NCBI GenBank assembly: GCA_030272585.1
Contig: BSYQ01000016.1
Span: 620,001 to 684,000, forward strand
Reading direction: 5' to 3'
DNA length: 64,000 nt
Source: Bryopsis sp. KO-2023
Taxonomy: Eukaryota; Chlorophyta; Ulvophyceae; Bryopsidales; Bryopsidaceae
Of the stretch, positions 10,448 through 21,167 are shown in pieces. The notes below the pieces were generated by a model. That model saw only the letters and a list, made by a program, of their open reading frames with translations. It ran no database searches and was not told where the DNA came from. Position 1 is the first letter of the stretch; each line of letters opens with the position of its first letter. A program made the position numbers and the translations under genes.

Positions 10448-12550
10448 CTAGAAGTAGAAAGGTGTTTGATCCATGATCTCTTCCACCACCAGTTCTTCAT
10501 CTTCCACTGGTGGGAAAATATATCCTTCAACGACATCCGATGTGCTGGCGGCTTCAGGAAGCGAGTCGTCCTGAAATATTTCCCAAAAACGGTGTCAAAC
10601 TCAACAACTTGTTGAACTATGCCGCATGCACAACGAAACACACAAGTGCATTTTTCGCTTACGAGATCAGGTTTGTCTTGCTCTTCGTGACAGACTGCGA
10701 GTTGCCTCGCTTGTTGGTGCTCGTTTTGTACGTCTTGCACTCCGGCCGCGACTCTGTTGCATATTGACATCAGAGGCAAAATGCTGAACGGCTCTTCCAG
10801 CTGAATGCCGATGTCTTCAATGCTCAATAAAATGGAAGAAAGAAAGAACATCCCTGGTATCGTCCAGGCTTGGTATGAGTTGGCGACAAACACTGGCAGC
10901 ATAGTCAACCAGATTGTCAGGAAGCGAGTCGCATGCCTGCAACCACACACACACACACACAGAGTTCACTCGGAAGTTTTCGGCAACACAGAAGGAATTT
11001 GAATTCGAGCGAGTGAGGACAAAAAATGAGGTGTTACTGTCGTTTTACAGGGAATCAGCCCACCTTGAGAACTCAACGGGGACAGGTTGCCTTAGAAGCC
11101 TTTCACTACCGCCCACGACATCAGCGAAATATGCCATGTTACTATTCATGCTTATGCGTGCTTCGAGTGGCATGTTGGAGGATCTGACGATCTCCGAAGC
11201 TACCTGAAGGGAGAAGTTTGGCATATGGTTGCTCTTCGTCTGCGATCACAGGCACGCAATAAGAAATTAGACGACCCCACAGGTTCAAACTTGGAATCAA
11301 AAGACACTTGCACAAAATCACACCCCACAAACTGGGCCCGTATCTCACCAGGGTCACGAGCTCTTCCTCCGTCAGAAAATTTTCCAATGGAAATCTGATG
11401 TTTGTTCCAGTCACGAGATGAGTTCGAAGGCTATGGGCGAAAGCAATGATCCATTTACCGAATTGCTGCTGGTCTTCCGGAGAATCCATGTAAGTCATAG
11501 CCTGAAGGGCAGGAAAAAGCGATTTGAATAGGACAGAGTCTCGTGAGCTTTCATACCACAAAATTCTGTGAAGAATTGCTCCCAAGAACTGGGCTTTCAA
11601 AAATCCCCACATACAAGCCTTGTGACGTCTCTGGAGCGATTAAGCAATCCGCCCCAGCCGATCCGGGCCTCCCGCCATCGAGTGTATGTGGCGTTCACCC
11701 GAAACGCTAGCATTAGTGCTAAAGCAAAGGAGCTGAGGGCAGCCAAGGTACCACCCGCTGGAACGTTCAGAGCAGGCAGAAAATCAGGGAGATAATCGTT
11801 TTCACCACACACGCGATATGCCTCGACACCTGCAAGAAAACAAACCGACACAGCGTTAGGAACAGAAAGGCTAGGTGTTTCTGTATTGCATGAAAAAACA
11901 CTTTTGCATCTGTTACCTGCCGCCACCGATGTAAAATACATAACAGGCCAAAATATTCCTCTGGATGTTGGGTCCCTGCGCGCACACCACACCTCCGTGG
12001 GAAACGTATCATGCCACCCCGAATCATTTCACAGCTCAAAGGCACCGCGACTCACTGTCGAGATGTGGATACGTACCATGGTATTCCAACGATTGATCTG
12101 TAAAACCGGGAAGGATGTCGGTGCTCCCGCCATTTTTGGAAGGTGTCGTGGATCTGTTGCACATAAACAGGTCAGAGAACATACGACCAGACAAACGGCA
12201 AGGTCTAAACGTATCAAGAAAAGCCGGCTCCACTCCATTCTCACCGTTCTTCTACGTTTTCTGTCAGGCTCGTAGTCCCCGAAAAGCCACTTGGGGCTGA
12301 GTGGCTGTATTATTTCGACCTCTTCAGGGTACTCTTCCCCAAACGACACGAAATCGTTGAAAGGAGTTCGAGCCGCCGTAGTGACCCTTGACTTTGCCTT
12401 GGGTGGTGGTATCAGCCCAGTCTTCCAGAGAGGAAGAGTCGTCATGGGGCGTTGAAACTCAGCGGTCAGGCGCGTCGACCTCTGCGCTCGAGGGTTTCTC
12501 AGCGCGCCGCGAGAAGCAAGGTGCGACAGGCTTTTGGTCGGGTAGGCCAT
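10448..12550 (-). CDS. Bestrophin-like anion channel, probably plastid-targeted
   Basis: I trace eight minus-strand exons whose phases all fit: 12550-12245, 12153-12077, 11975-11917, 11829-11615, 11588-11349, 11239-11064, 10936-10663 and 10570-10448, giving 489 aa. Family marks include WREHRHPSRFYRSIVGIPW (about 108-127), FRVNATYTRWREARIGWGGL, FGKWIIAFAHSLRTHL, and the bestrophin signature IGIQLEEPF at residues 400-408, followed by LPLMSICN. The first ~100 residues are Ser/Arg/Thr-rich before the first membrane region, like a plastid transit peptide. The C-terminus is acidic (PPVEDEELVVEEIMD). Algal and plant homologues conduct Cl- or HCO3- across thylakoid or envelope membranes, so ion balance or carbon supply in the plastid is the likely job. 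One proposed intron (11614-11589) is only 26 nt; without it the frame breaks. The start is the first ATG of the open exon. Confidence 0.85.
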
Positions 12551-13874
12551 ATTGGTCTGTCAACAGAAAACAAGTGCTACGGAATTGGAAAACCAAGGCT
12601 TGCCCATATTTGAGAGTAACGCACGCCCAAACGATTCTAACGTTGTAACCGATTGACCCCGGGAGGCAGTTATTTTTGTTGGGATAACTTATAACTTCGG
12701 CTGTAAAAAGAACACTTCACACACAAGTTGACAAGTTGTGTTCGTTATTAATTTTCGTTTCCACCACGCCCCACCACGCGTAATTGAGTGGAATCCATCA
12801 CACTCTTTCGGTGAAAGAAAGAAACGTATCAATTGGCGGCTCAATATACACAACGATGATGTGATGTGTTTGGGGACCCAATTCTGGGGTTCCACTTTGC
12901 AGAGTGCGGATTATGGGTCACCTTTTCTGTTTATGATTTTTCTTGCTACGCGACGTGAAGTAAAATCGTCGTCGTTTGGCTGGATATATATATGTTCACC
13001 CCTCGCCTTTGTGTTTTGTGTTCATGCTTTTGGAGGCGACTCGAAAAAGTGGAGATGTGTTTTTTATCTTTGAAATAAACAAACGATCCCACCACCAGAA
13101 CTTTTCTGGTGGTGGGATCGTGATGGAGATGGATCGGCGGTGGCTTCCATTGCTTGAGCAAAACAAGAACGAAAAGGGACAGACCACCGAACATTCGCAA
13201 GCATGTTTTTACTCCCGACCTACCCCTCCTAAACAAAGCGGTCGCTCGCACCAGAGAGCCACTTCTTGAAATGCAGCAGTCGGGTTCGTTAGATTATTAC
13301 ACCATTTCCAAATCGGTGTTCGCTGCCTAGACCCAGGGTCCAATTCCAAAAATCCTTTCCCCAAAACGAGATATCGTCCTTGCCATGAAAATGTTGCCAA
13401 CCACAAACTCCCAAACCAATATCACTGAACCTATCACAGTCAAAAATGATCCCATAAAAAAAAGCATCCCCGTCACAATAATCTCTTAAAACACAAAAAA
13501 GAACCCACACTGAACGGGGTCCTTCCATCAACGCCATCATTATCAAGCCACTTCCCTAATTTTATTACTGAAGATCAATAATAAATCAACATTAACCAAA
13601 TCAAACGGATAACACCACTAGGTCACAGGAACTTATCTGTCGTCTGTCTTCCCAGGTTATTTCCATACCAACCAAGCAAGAGGAAACGAAATCCCCACGA
13701 GAGAATCCCCCAACAAAATCTAGCACCCACAAATTGCTGTCCAAGTTGAAAAACATTCCCTGTCTGTTCATACAGAGATGCAGCAACCAAAAGGGTTGAA
13801 AAAAAGGGTCCCCACTGATCATTGAGCACATGATCCAAACACTCATTTGAGTATTATATGCATATAATGTTCAT
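12551..13874. other. Bestrophin upstream region and VWA gene 3' flank
   Basis: No gene is seen. The part just above 12551 should hold the bestrophin promoter. A strong hairpin lies at 13083-13121. Frames at 13209-13846 are A/C-rich chance frames. Confidence 0.45.
13083..13121. repeat. Perfect 18-bp inverted repeat (hairpin)
   Basis: Arms of 18 bp, starting ACGATCCCACCACCAGAA at 13083-13100, pair perfectly with 13104-13121 around a 3-nt loop CTT. It is isolated, not followed by a T run and not inside any gene called here. It may be a cruciform or RNA hairpin, a protein-binding palindrome, or the footprint of a foldback element. Confidence 0.8.
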
Positions 13875-16800
13875 TTACCCTTCAATGAAGTCCCCAGATC
13901 CTGACCCATCCCCAGAGCCTGAAGCTTCACCTTCACCAGATCCATCAGCAGACTCCGAGGCTGGAGCTGGGGCATCCTGGCTACCACCACTGTCACCCGA
14001 GCCATCACCAGAAGAATCAGCACTCTCAGTAGCTGGTGCTGGCGTGGAGGACTCACCAGATCCATCACCAGTAGAATCAGAGGATTCTGACGTTGGTGCC
14101 GAAGCAGTGGCATCAGATGCCGATTCATCGCCAGAAGAATCTGAGCTCTCGGCAGCTGGAGCTGGAGTAAAGGTCTCAGTGGTTGTCTCAGTGACAGGGG
14201 CAGGGGTACTGGAATCGGTGGTGGTCTCGGTCACAGGAGCAGGGGCGCTGAAATCGGTGGTGGTCTCAGTGACAGGAGCAGGGGTGCTGAAATCGGTGGT
14301 GGTTTCGGCTGCAGGAGCAGGGGCGAAATCGGTGGTTTCTGCCTGTGGTGCGGGTGACTCAGCTGCTGGAGCTGGAGCGGTCACAGTTGTTTCAACAGCA
14401 GGGGAAACACTGGCTTCTGACTGTGGTGCTGGTGACTCAGCAGCTGGGGCAGTAGCAGGTTCCACAGCAGGACCGATGTTGGTATCACCACCAGCCGTCA
14501 CCGGAATGGAGGGGTCCACCTCCACAGGGGGAGCTGAAAGGACCTCATCCTCAGCTTCTTGTCGAACCTCCCTTCTCTTGGAAGTATCGACTTCCTTGGC
14601 TGATTCTAAGTCGCTTCCAGCTGTGGAACTCCTCTGCTTGCTGAGAGTCGACTCCAGCTCCTCAACTTTCCCAGCACTTGATGGACCCTGAAATGCAAAT
14701 TCTCCGTAAGCTTGCGGCTTACCACAATCTAACTATGTTTGGTTAACTTAACTATAAATCCCATTTCAGAATCAGATAATTCTGGGGAATGCGTGAGGGA
14801 ACACGTTTCACGTTTCTTTTCGAGGTCTGGTAAAAACACTAAAACACACTGCACCGTAATAATACCGAATTTGCTTGCCTGTGTTTCCAAAAGTTCCTTG
14901 ATTTTCTTGACATCAGTCAACAGGGCTTGGATAGTTGGGTCATCTTTGACAGGAGAAACCTCGACATTGGCAATTGCAGTGGCAATAGCAATGGCGGCTC
15001 CACTCGAGTCTCCACTCTCTGCCTTCGATTTTGCTTCAGACAAAGCCTGTGGAGCAACAATTTTTGAAGCCGATTAACTCACAACAAAATCCATTGCAAT
15101 GCTTCTGTTTCTCAAGACAGAAAAAAACTCTTCTGCGAAAAAAAAAGGAACTCGTCCCGCCAAAGTATGCAACCGCACTTTTTCGGCACTTTTTTTGGTC
15201 AATATCTGGCAGCAGTGTCTGTCTTTCACCTTGACATTCAGATATATATTGAAATATTTAAAAAAATAAAAAAATAAACACCTAAAATTTCTGTTGAGGA
15301 AGAAAACTCATTGAAACCACCACAACAACTCGCTGCTTACCTTAGCTGTGTCGAACCTGAGCTTAGTTTTTTCAACCTTTGGCTCAGGAGTCTCATCCTC
15401 GGGGGCAGCTCCGCTTCTGTCAATAGTAACAGATTGGGGTTCTTTGTTCACCCTCTGGAGGTTGGAGCCATCGGTGTAAGACACCGCTGCACTCGCCACG
15501 GTCTGCTTTCCGGAACCCGCAGGGATTTTGAGCTTCACCAAGATGTCACGCTTCTCCTCAGCAAATAAGTTGGGGAACCTCACACTTGAAGGATTAAAAA
15601 AAACAAAAACACACAAAATGACTCAAATTCTCAGTAGCATCAAACAAAAAAAACAACGGAACATCTGCGGTCATATGAAACCTGCTTCATTTCCTATTCG
15701 ATTCATTTTTACTGGACCTGAATACGAGCATTTTAGTATTTGAAAGATCCTGCAAGCTGAAGCTGCTGTGAAGCTGCTGTGAAGCCGCTTTCACAAAAGG
15801 AATTTTTAGGAATGATACGAGTCGTTCATGGATTCTGCAAAGAATTACCTAACACCCCCATCTGCTTCCGACACAGTTCCTCCCGTCTGGATGCTTTCGA
15901 TGGAAGCACCCCCCTCGCCCTTCAGAGTCACAGTGATATCCTGAGCAGCCGTCGACAACAGCCCTCCCAAAGCATCACCGAATGCCTTTGGGATATCTTC
16001 CTCATTGGTGATAATATAAGTCTCGCCGCCAGCTGCATCCGAAATACCCTGTTCGAAAAATCAAACATAGAAAAAAACTACTCAGCAACTACAATAAGTG
16101 CAACCCGACACTTGCAACTCAAGCTTCTCAGTTTTCTACTGCTTGCTCAAAGTTGGGCTTTCTTTCTTTTTTTTCCTCTCTAAGAGCATACCTTCAACAA
16201 GCCGACGTCCAAATCTGATCCAAAACCAAATGTGGAGATGGTGATCTGATCGCCTCCACTGCGAGCAGCATTCACTTGAGACAAAATCTCTTGAGTCGAC
16301 GCAGGACCTGAAAAAATATTCAAAAAGAATGTTGGAAAACTGCTGAGCAGGACCCCCCCCCTTAGAATAGATGCAGAATCACCACTCATTCTGTAACTCA
16401 TTCTTCAATCGAAAAATGTTTTTATGAAACAAGATTGAAAAAATCAGGGAAACACAGAAAAAAGACGCACCAACAGTTGGGAGCCCATCGGTGAAAAGAT
16501 AGACCGATTTGATCTTGCCCCCTGGGGCTGCCTTCTGTTGCTCCACTCCCCTCACCAAACCGCCAGCCAAGTTGGTCTGACCTCCAGCTTGAACAGTGGC
16601 AATCAAGTTGTTCAAGAGAGGGGAGTTCGACGAAGAAACAGGCAGCACTCCACTCAGCTCCTGAACCTGTAATAAACAAAAAGACAGCTGGAAGGTCAGT
16701 TTTTTTTACTTCGACAAATCCACTTTAAAACTACAAAAACTCCTGGCAACTACTTTAAAAACACTCAAGATTAAACTCCAGATGACAAGCAAACCCAGAA

Positions 16801-17534
16801 AAACGCACCTGGCAACTGGTTAAGAGACACACAAGCCGTCAAGATTTAAAATAAAACTGAAAAGAAATAACGAAAAAAAACGCACCCCATCACTGTAGGT
16901 GACAATCCCCAAGCTTTGCTGGCCACCGGCTTCGGAAAGCTTTCCCACCAAAAACTGGGTGGTCTTTTTCAAAAGCTCGATTTTGTTGCCTTGCATGGAG
17001 CCGGACCGATCCAGCACAGTCGTCAAAGACAGCGGAGCTTGTCCCACAGAAGAAGGAGCCTGAATTCACCATCCAAACAAAACCAAAACAATCGGAAAAC
17101 ACTGAAGGCATCTCTTTTGGAGAAACTCGGTGCTATATGTGATTCTTACACGAATTGATCTAGGAGTTTTTGCCTGTTGGTTGTAAACCACTCAACACAC
17201 GTCATCAATATTGTTTTAATACACACAGCCTCAATATCAATTTCTGCAACCAGCCATGCATCCTTCTCATTGCACCAGTAGAAAGGCTTTTCAAACCGTT
17301 TTTGAACCATTTTTCTAACCAAGAACTGGGTAAAAAAAATCACGAAAATTGGATCGACCTGGGGAATTATCCGATGCGATTTACCTCGATGGTGAAAACG
17401 ATATCGATGACCTGCTCCTCCGCAGAGTAGGTTGCGAAATCCGTGGTGAAGAAGCACGTCAAACCTCCTTGCGCCGCCACATGGTGAACTGCCAGCAGCC
17501 ACACCAGGGCCAGGCTGATCCTAGCGCGATTCAT
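13875..17534 (-). CDS. Secreted von Willebrand factor A-domain protein with acidic P/T/S-rich tail
   Basis: Eight minus-strand exons with consistent phases: 17534-17385, 17059-16886, 16666-16471, 16307-16192, 16048-15849, 15584-15341, 15046-14879 and 14687-13875, giving 686 aa. Residues 1-22 form a signal peptide (MNRARISLALVWLLAVHHVA). The VWA domain has an intact MIDAS D67-R-S69-G-S71, then SLGIVTYSDG, TNLAGGLVRGVE and VYLFTDGLPTVG, followed by a beta-rich segment with VRFPNLFAEEKRDILVKLKI as in plant VWA proteins. After a short coiled-coil-like stretch the last ~215 residues repeat PAPVTETTTDF-like units and then turn into Ser/Asp/Gly-rich acidic sequence. I infer a metal-dependent adhesion module on a mucin-like stalk, in the cell wall or matrix. 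The donor at 14879 is CAG|GCAAGC, a GC-AG intron. Confidence 0.85.
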
Positions 17535-19104
17535 GATTGGAAACAGTGCTTACCCCACCGACTTCAAACTCGATATTCACCTGGATCAGGAATGGAACCA
17601 CAAACACCTAACCTCAAGCACCACCCGGTATGCAGCAGAATATATCGAACGTAGACAATCGAAATATATCTAGCGCAGCTTCGCTGGAAAGACGCAGCTG
17701 GGCTCAAAACGGAGTGCAGCACTTTCGAAACCAGATCCGTAGCTTCAAATTGGTGCGCGGGGAAGTACACAGGCGTCTGCGTGATTTTTTTTTCTCCTAA
17801 AGCACTGTGGGCGTGCACCTGATTCTGCTGCTGCAGCGGAGTGATTTTGGGATCTGCTGTAATTTCTTTTTCCCTGGTTCGGATGGTGGGCAGCACCACC
17901 TCTTGACAGTCGGTTTTTAGCCTGCTGGAGCGATGGAACGCTTCAGGGCGTGACGCGATCGTCGTGACTTCAACTATGAAATGTCCCCATCACTGGAGAA
18001 CAATAACAACAACAACCACAAATCATTGTAAAAAGATTCGTTTTCGTTTTCTGCAAAAGGTAGTGTTTGCTGCTGCTGCTGTTGTTGTTGTTCGTTTTCT
18101 GTTTTGGTAGAGGGAGGTCAGAACCTGTTCTGGCTGGGGTTTGGTGTAAAAAATTCGTGAGCTAATTTTTTTCACATAGCATTATCTACACCACCATCAA
18201 TAGGATGTTGCTGGCAGATCCACAGAAACTGTTACTGACCAGTTGTTGCAGGTCAGTTCGTTTGAATCCTCTTCGCAGTATCCCACTGTAGATTTGGTTT
18301 CATTTGGGGTGGTGTGTTCACTGTAAGATATCATTGTCCCCTATATTGACTTGTCGCCTCCTGTTGTGCCACCTCGAAAACAACCTCCCACACAGCCCCT
18401 TCTTGAAAAATTTATTCATTTCCGGCAGTCAATATTGTCAAGCAAAAGCACCCAACTTTTCCCTCTATTTTTTCCAGCCACTTTTTCTTGGACGCTCAGG
18501 ATGGTGAGTGCCACTGAGTGGAACCAAAAAGCCCACTATGAGATCCCCTTCATGATATTTTCCAAATCTTTCCACCATCTTCACCAATCTACAAATCCTC
18601 CCTCTCCTGTTTTGCTTTTCTATCATCTTACCATTTTTCCAACAAAGAATTAGGCATCAAACCAACTAAAGAAAACAAAAAAGACAATTAAGAATTAAGT
18701 TCTTAATTTCTCGTGCCAAGGGCATTGAAAAAAAAAAAATCGAAAGAAATGCTTTTGATGGCGGTGGTGGTGGTGGGGTGAATCCCCGCAAAAAGCTATT
18801 GATGAAGAACTTAAAAACAACAGTTGAGGAGTTCGATCCCCATCTATTTACGTCTTTAATCCTTTTAAAAGATAAATTTGTATGTATTTTTTTATTTAAA
18901 TCCTATCACTAAAATTTCGTGAACCTAGACTCACGCAACAAATCATTCTTGTTGGTCTAAAATCTAACTAGTTTTCTACCCCGTTCATTCTCTTTCACAA
19001 GTACGAAAAAGATTTTTTTTCTTTGCGTGGAGAAATAAAAAAAGAGTGATGTATCGACAATTGCGAACAGAACTAAGCAGTAAGAAAAAAAGAAACAAAT
19101 AATA
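17535..19104. other. Upstream region of the VWA gene; no other gene supported
   Basis: A minus-strand frame of 111 codons (17564-17899) lies directly before the VWA start. It has no recognisable domain and probably represents 5' untranslated or promoter sequence. CTG/TTG-rich simple sequence occurs near 18068-18095. Short plus-strand frames at 18300-18660 look random. Confidence 0.35.
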
Positions 19105-19946
19105 CCGTATGCACAGACTTCAATGTGCCAACGATTTCAGTGTAACAATGTTTGATGATGTGCCAAGCTTGTTGTAACGTGTAACATGTGTGCCAATGTG
19201 CCAGGCGCACCACAAAACAATCAAAATCACACCCACAATCCACAATAACCACCCAACACCAGATTTAGTCTTTTTGGACCAGAAGAGCACTCTGCTCCTC
19301 CAGTATTTTGTCCTTCTCTTGGAAATCCCCAACAAGAAAATATAATTGGAATTTCCTTGTACACCACATTCAGATGACGAACATGAGGCCTATCCACAGC
19401 TATCCCCTAAACTATCTGTTTTGGGAGTATGTGTATGTTATTGTTTATTTTTGGACACTTCTGGACAGGGCTGGGTTCAGATCTGTTAGGGTTATTTGGA
19501 CATAAGAGTTATTGATTCAAAGACAATTCTGATCTAGGCTGGGATTACTTCTGGTTTGGGGACAGTACACTGTTCTGATGATTTAAACACTGTTCTGATG
19601 ATGGTTTCGTCAGACTTGCGACATGTAAGCCTCTTAGGCGTAAGTGTTTTGGTTGGAGTGTTTGTGATGAACGAGAATATTAGCCTACAATAGATGTTTT
19701 TGTTTTCATTGAGTTTTAGATGTAATTCAGAGAATGAAATATATTAAATATGTTAAGGCTTGACAGTGGGATATTTTAGTCATATATCACAGATATCACA
19801 GTGTGATATTTTAAAGCAACCTGGACACAGACACAAGTACGTAACATAATTGATGAGTGTGCCACAGCCCACGTAACGCGTAACACGATGTGCCGTGCCA
19901 ACCTCAGTGTAACCGTAACGGCACATTGAAGTCTGTGCGTACGGTA
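19103..19946. mobile_element. Non-autonomous Tc1/mariner-type MITE (about 840 bp)
   Basis: The left end reads TA-CCGTATGCACAGACTTCAAT... and the right end is its reverse complement with one mismatch over 25 bp; both are flanked by TA, the usual Tc1/mariner target duplication. The element spans 19105-19944. Near both ends, words such as GTAAC(A/G)(C/T)GTAACA and GTGTGCCA repeat in inverted orientation. No transposase frame is visible, so it is a non-autonomous derivative. Superfamily assignment rests on the TA duplication alone and is therefore less certain than the element itself. Confidence 0.7.
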
Positions 19947-21167
19947 TCGTGGTGGAAGCATCCGTTAAAGAAATGCAGTGTTCATTACACGTGTGTTCGA
20001 ACCCTTGTGATTGCTTTTCGCCCCCTAGTTTGGAAAAAAAACAATGAAAAAAAGCCAGGGCTCGAAAAACAATGTCACACTAACAAAAAAAAGTCACACT
20101 TTTTCGGGCCGAAACCCAAAGTCAACCCCCAAGATATTGTTATGTCAAAAGTTAGATCGCACTACCTTTCAATTTAAGTTTGTGAAATAAAGGAAAAAAA
20201 ATCCTCCCTTTCTTCTTCTTCTAAAGAACTGTTATCTATGTCATTATAACCGAAAGAGGAACCCCCCCCCAAAAAAATAAACCTCAAAACACAACCACCC
20301 TGTGTCAATTCTAGTCGGGCAGTTTTCCACCCTAAGTACTGCATAGCATTAGTCATTATCTTTTCCCCTCCTGTACGCGTTTCCTTTGCAACTCTTTCTT
20401 TGCATTTGACATTTCTATTTTTTTTTCTTTTGGCCCCCTTCCACCAAACAAACTCAGCAACATTTTTTCTACCTCACCGGCGCTCTACATTTAAAAAGAA
20501 AAAAAACATACAAGCAAGCCAGCAAAAAGGAAAAGAGAAAGAAAAAAACACACATAAATAAAAACTAGAAAAAAAGATAACCCCAACACAACAGTCAATC
20601 GGCCTCAATGTCAATGTCAATCTTTTTCTTTTTTTTCCCTTTTTTTTTTTGTTCGTTGGCTCTTTTTTTTCTATTCACCGAAATATCAACTCTTGTTTCT
20701 TTTCTGTTTTTTTTGCCCCCCGCCCCAGACACCCTGAGAGGCAAAACGCAGCAATATCAATTGGAAGCGTGTCATTCCCCTTTGTCTGTTGTGTTTGTTT
20801 TTTTCCCCCCGAAAGAAATGAAGAAAAAAAAAAAACGAGAAATTGAACCTGTCGTTTTTGTGTCATCCTCCCCCTCCACAATTGTATATTTTTTTCCCCA
20901 CCCCAGGCAAAGTTTTCATCGGGGGTTTCCCCCCCCCCCCTTGTTTTTTTTTCACCATTCGTTTTCTCAACCATGTGATGGCTGTTTTCCACATCTAATA
21001 AAAAACCCAGACCTTTCCAGATAATGCAAACACCCATGTTTTTCACCACCCAAACCACCTCAAAGGACACCCTACACATTCCAGCCAAAAAATCCAGCCA
21101 AAAAAACCAACCAAGAAAAAACGCCGCCACAGAACCAAGCTCCCCCCCCCCCCCGCCCCCCTGCCTG
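19947..21167. other. Low-complexity intergenic sequence
   Basis: A/T- and C-rich homopolymer tracts dominate (for example near 20640 and 20930). Overlapping frames at 20608-21211 are products of this composition. No gene or RNA is supported. Confidence 0.45.

Noticed and set aside
13858-14691. 277-codon plus-strand Ser/Pro/Gly-rich frame
   Set aside because: Antisense shadow of the repetitive VWA tail, whose minus frame continues in phase through seven upstream exons.
17564-17899. 111-codon minus frame upstream of the VWA gene
   Set aside because: No splice link, no domain; more likely 5' untranslated sequence.
18821-18845. B-box-like GAGTTCGATCCCC
   Set aside because: No flanking acceptor stem or other tRNA arms.
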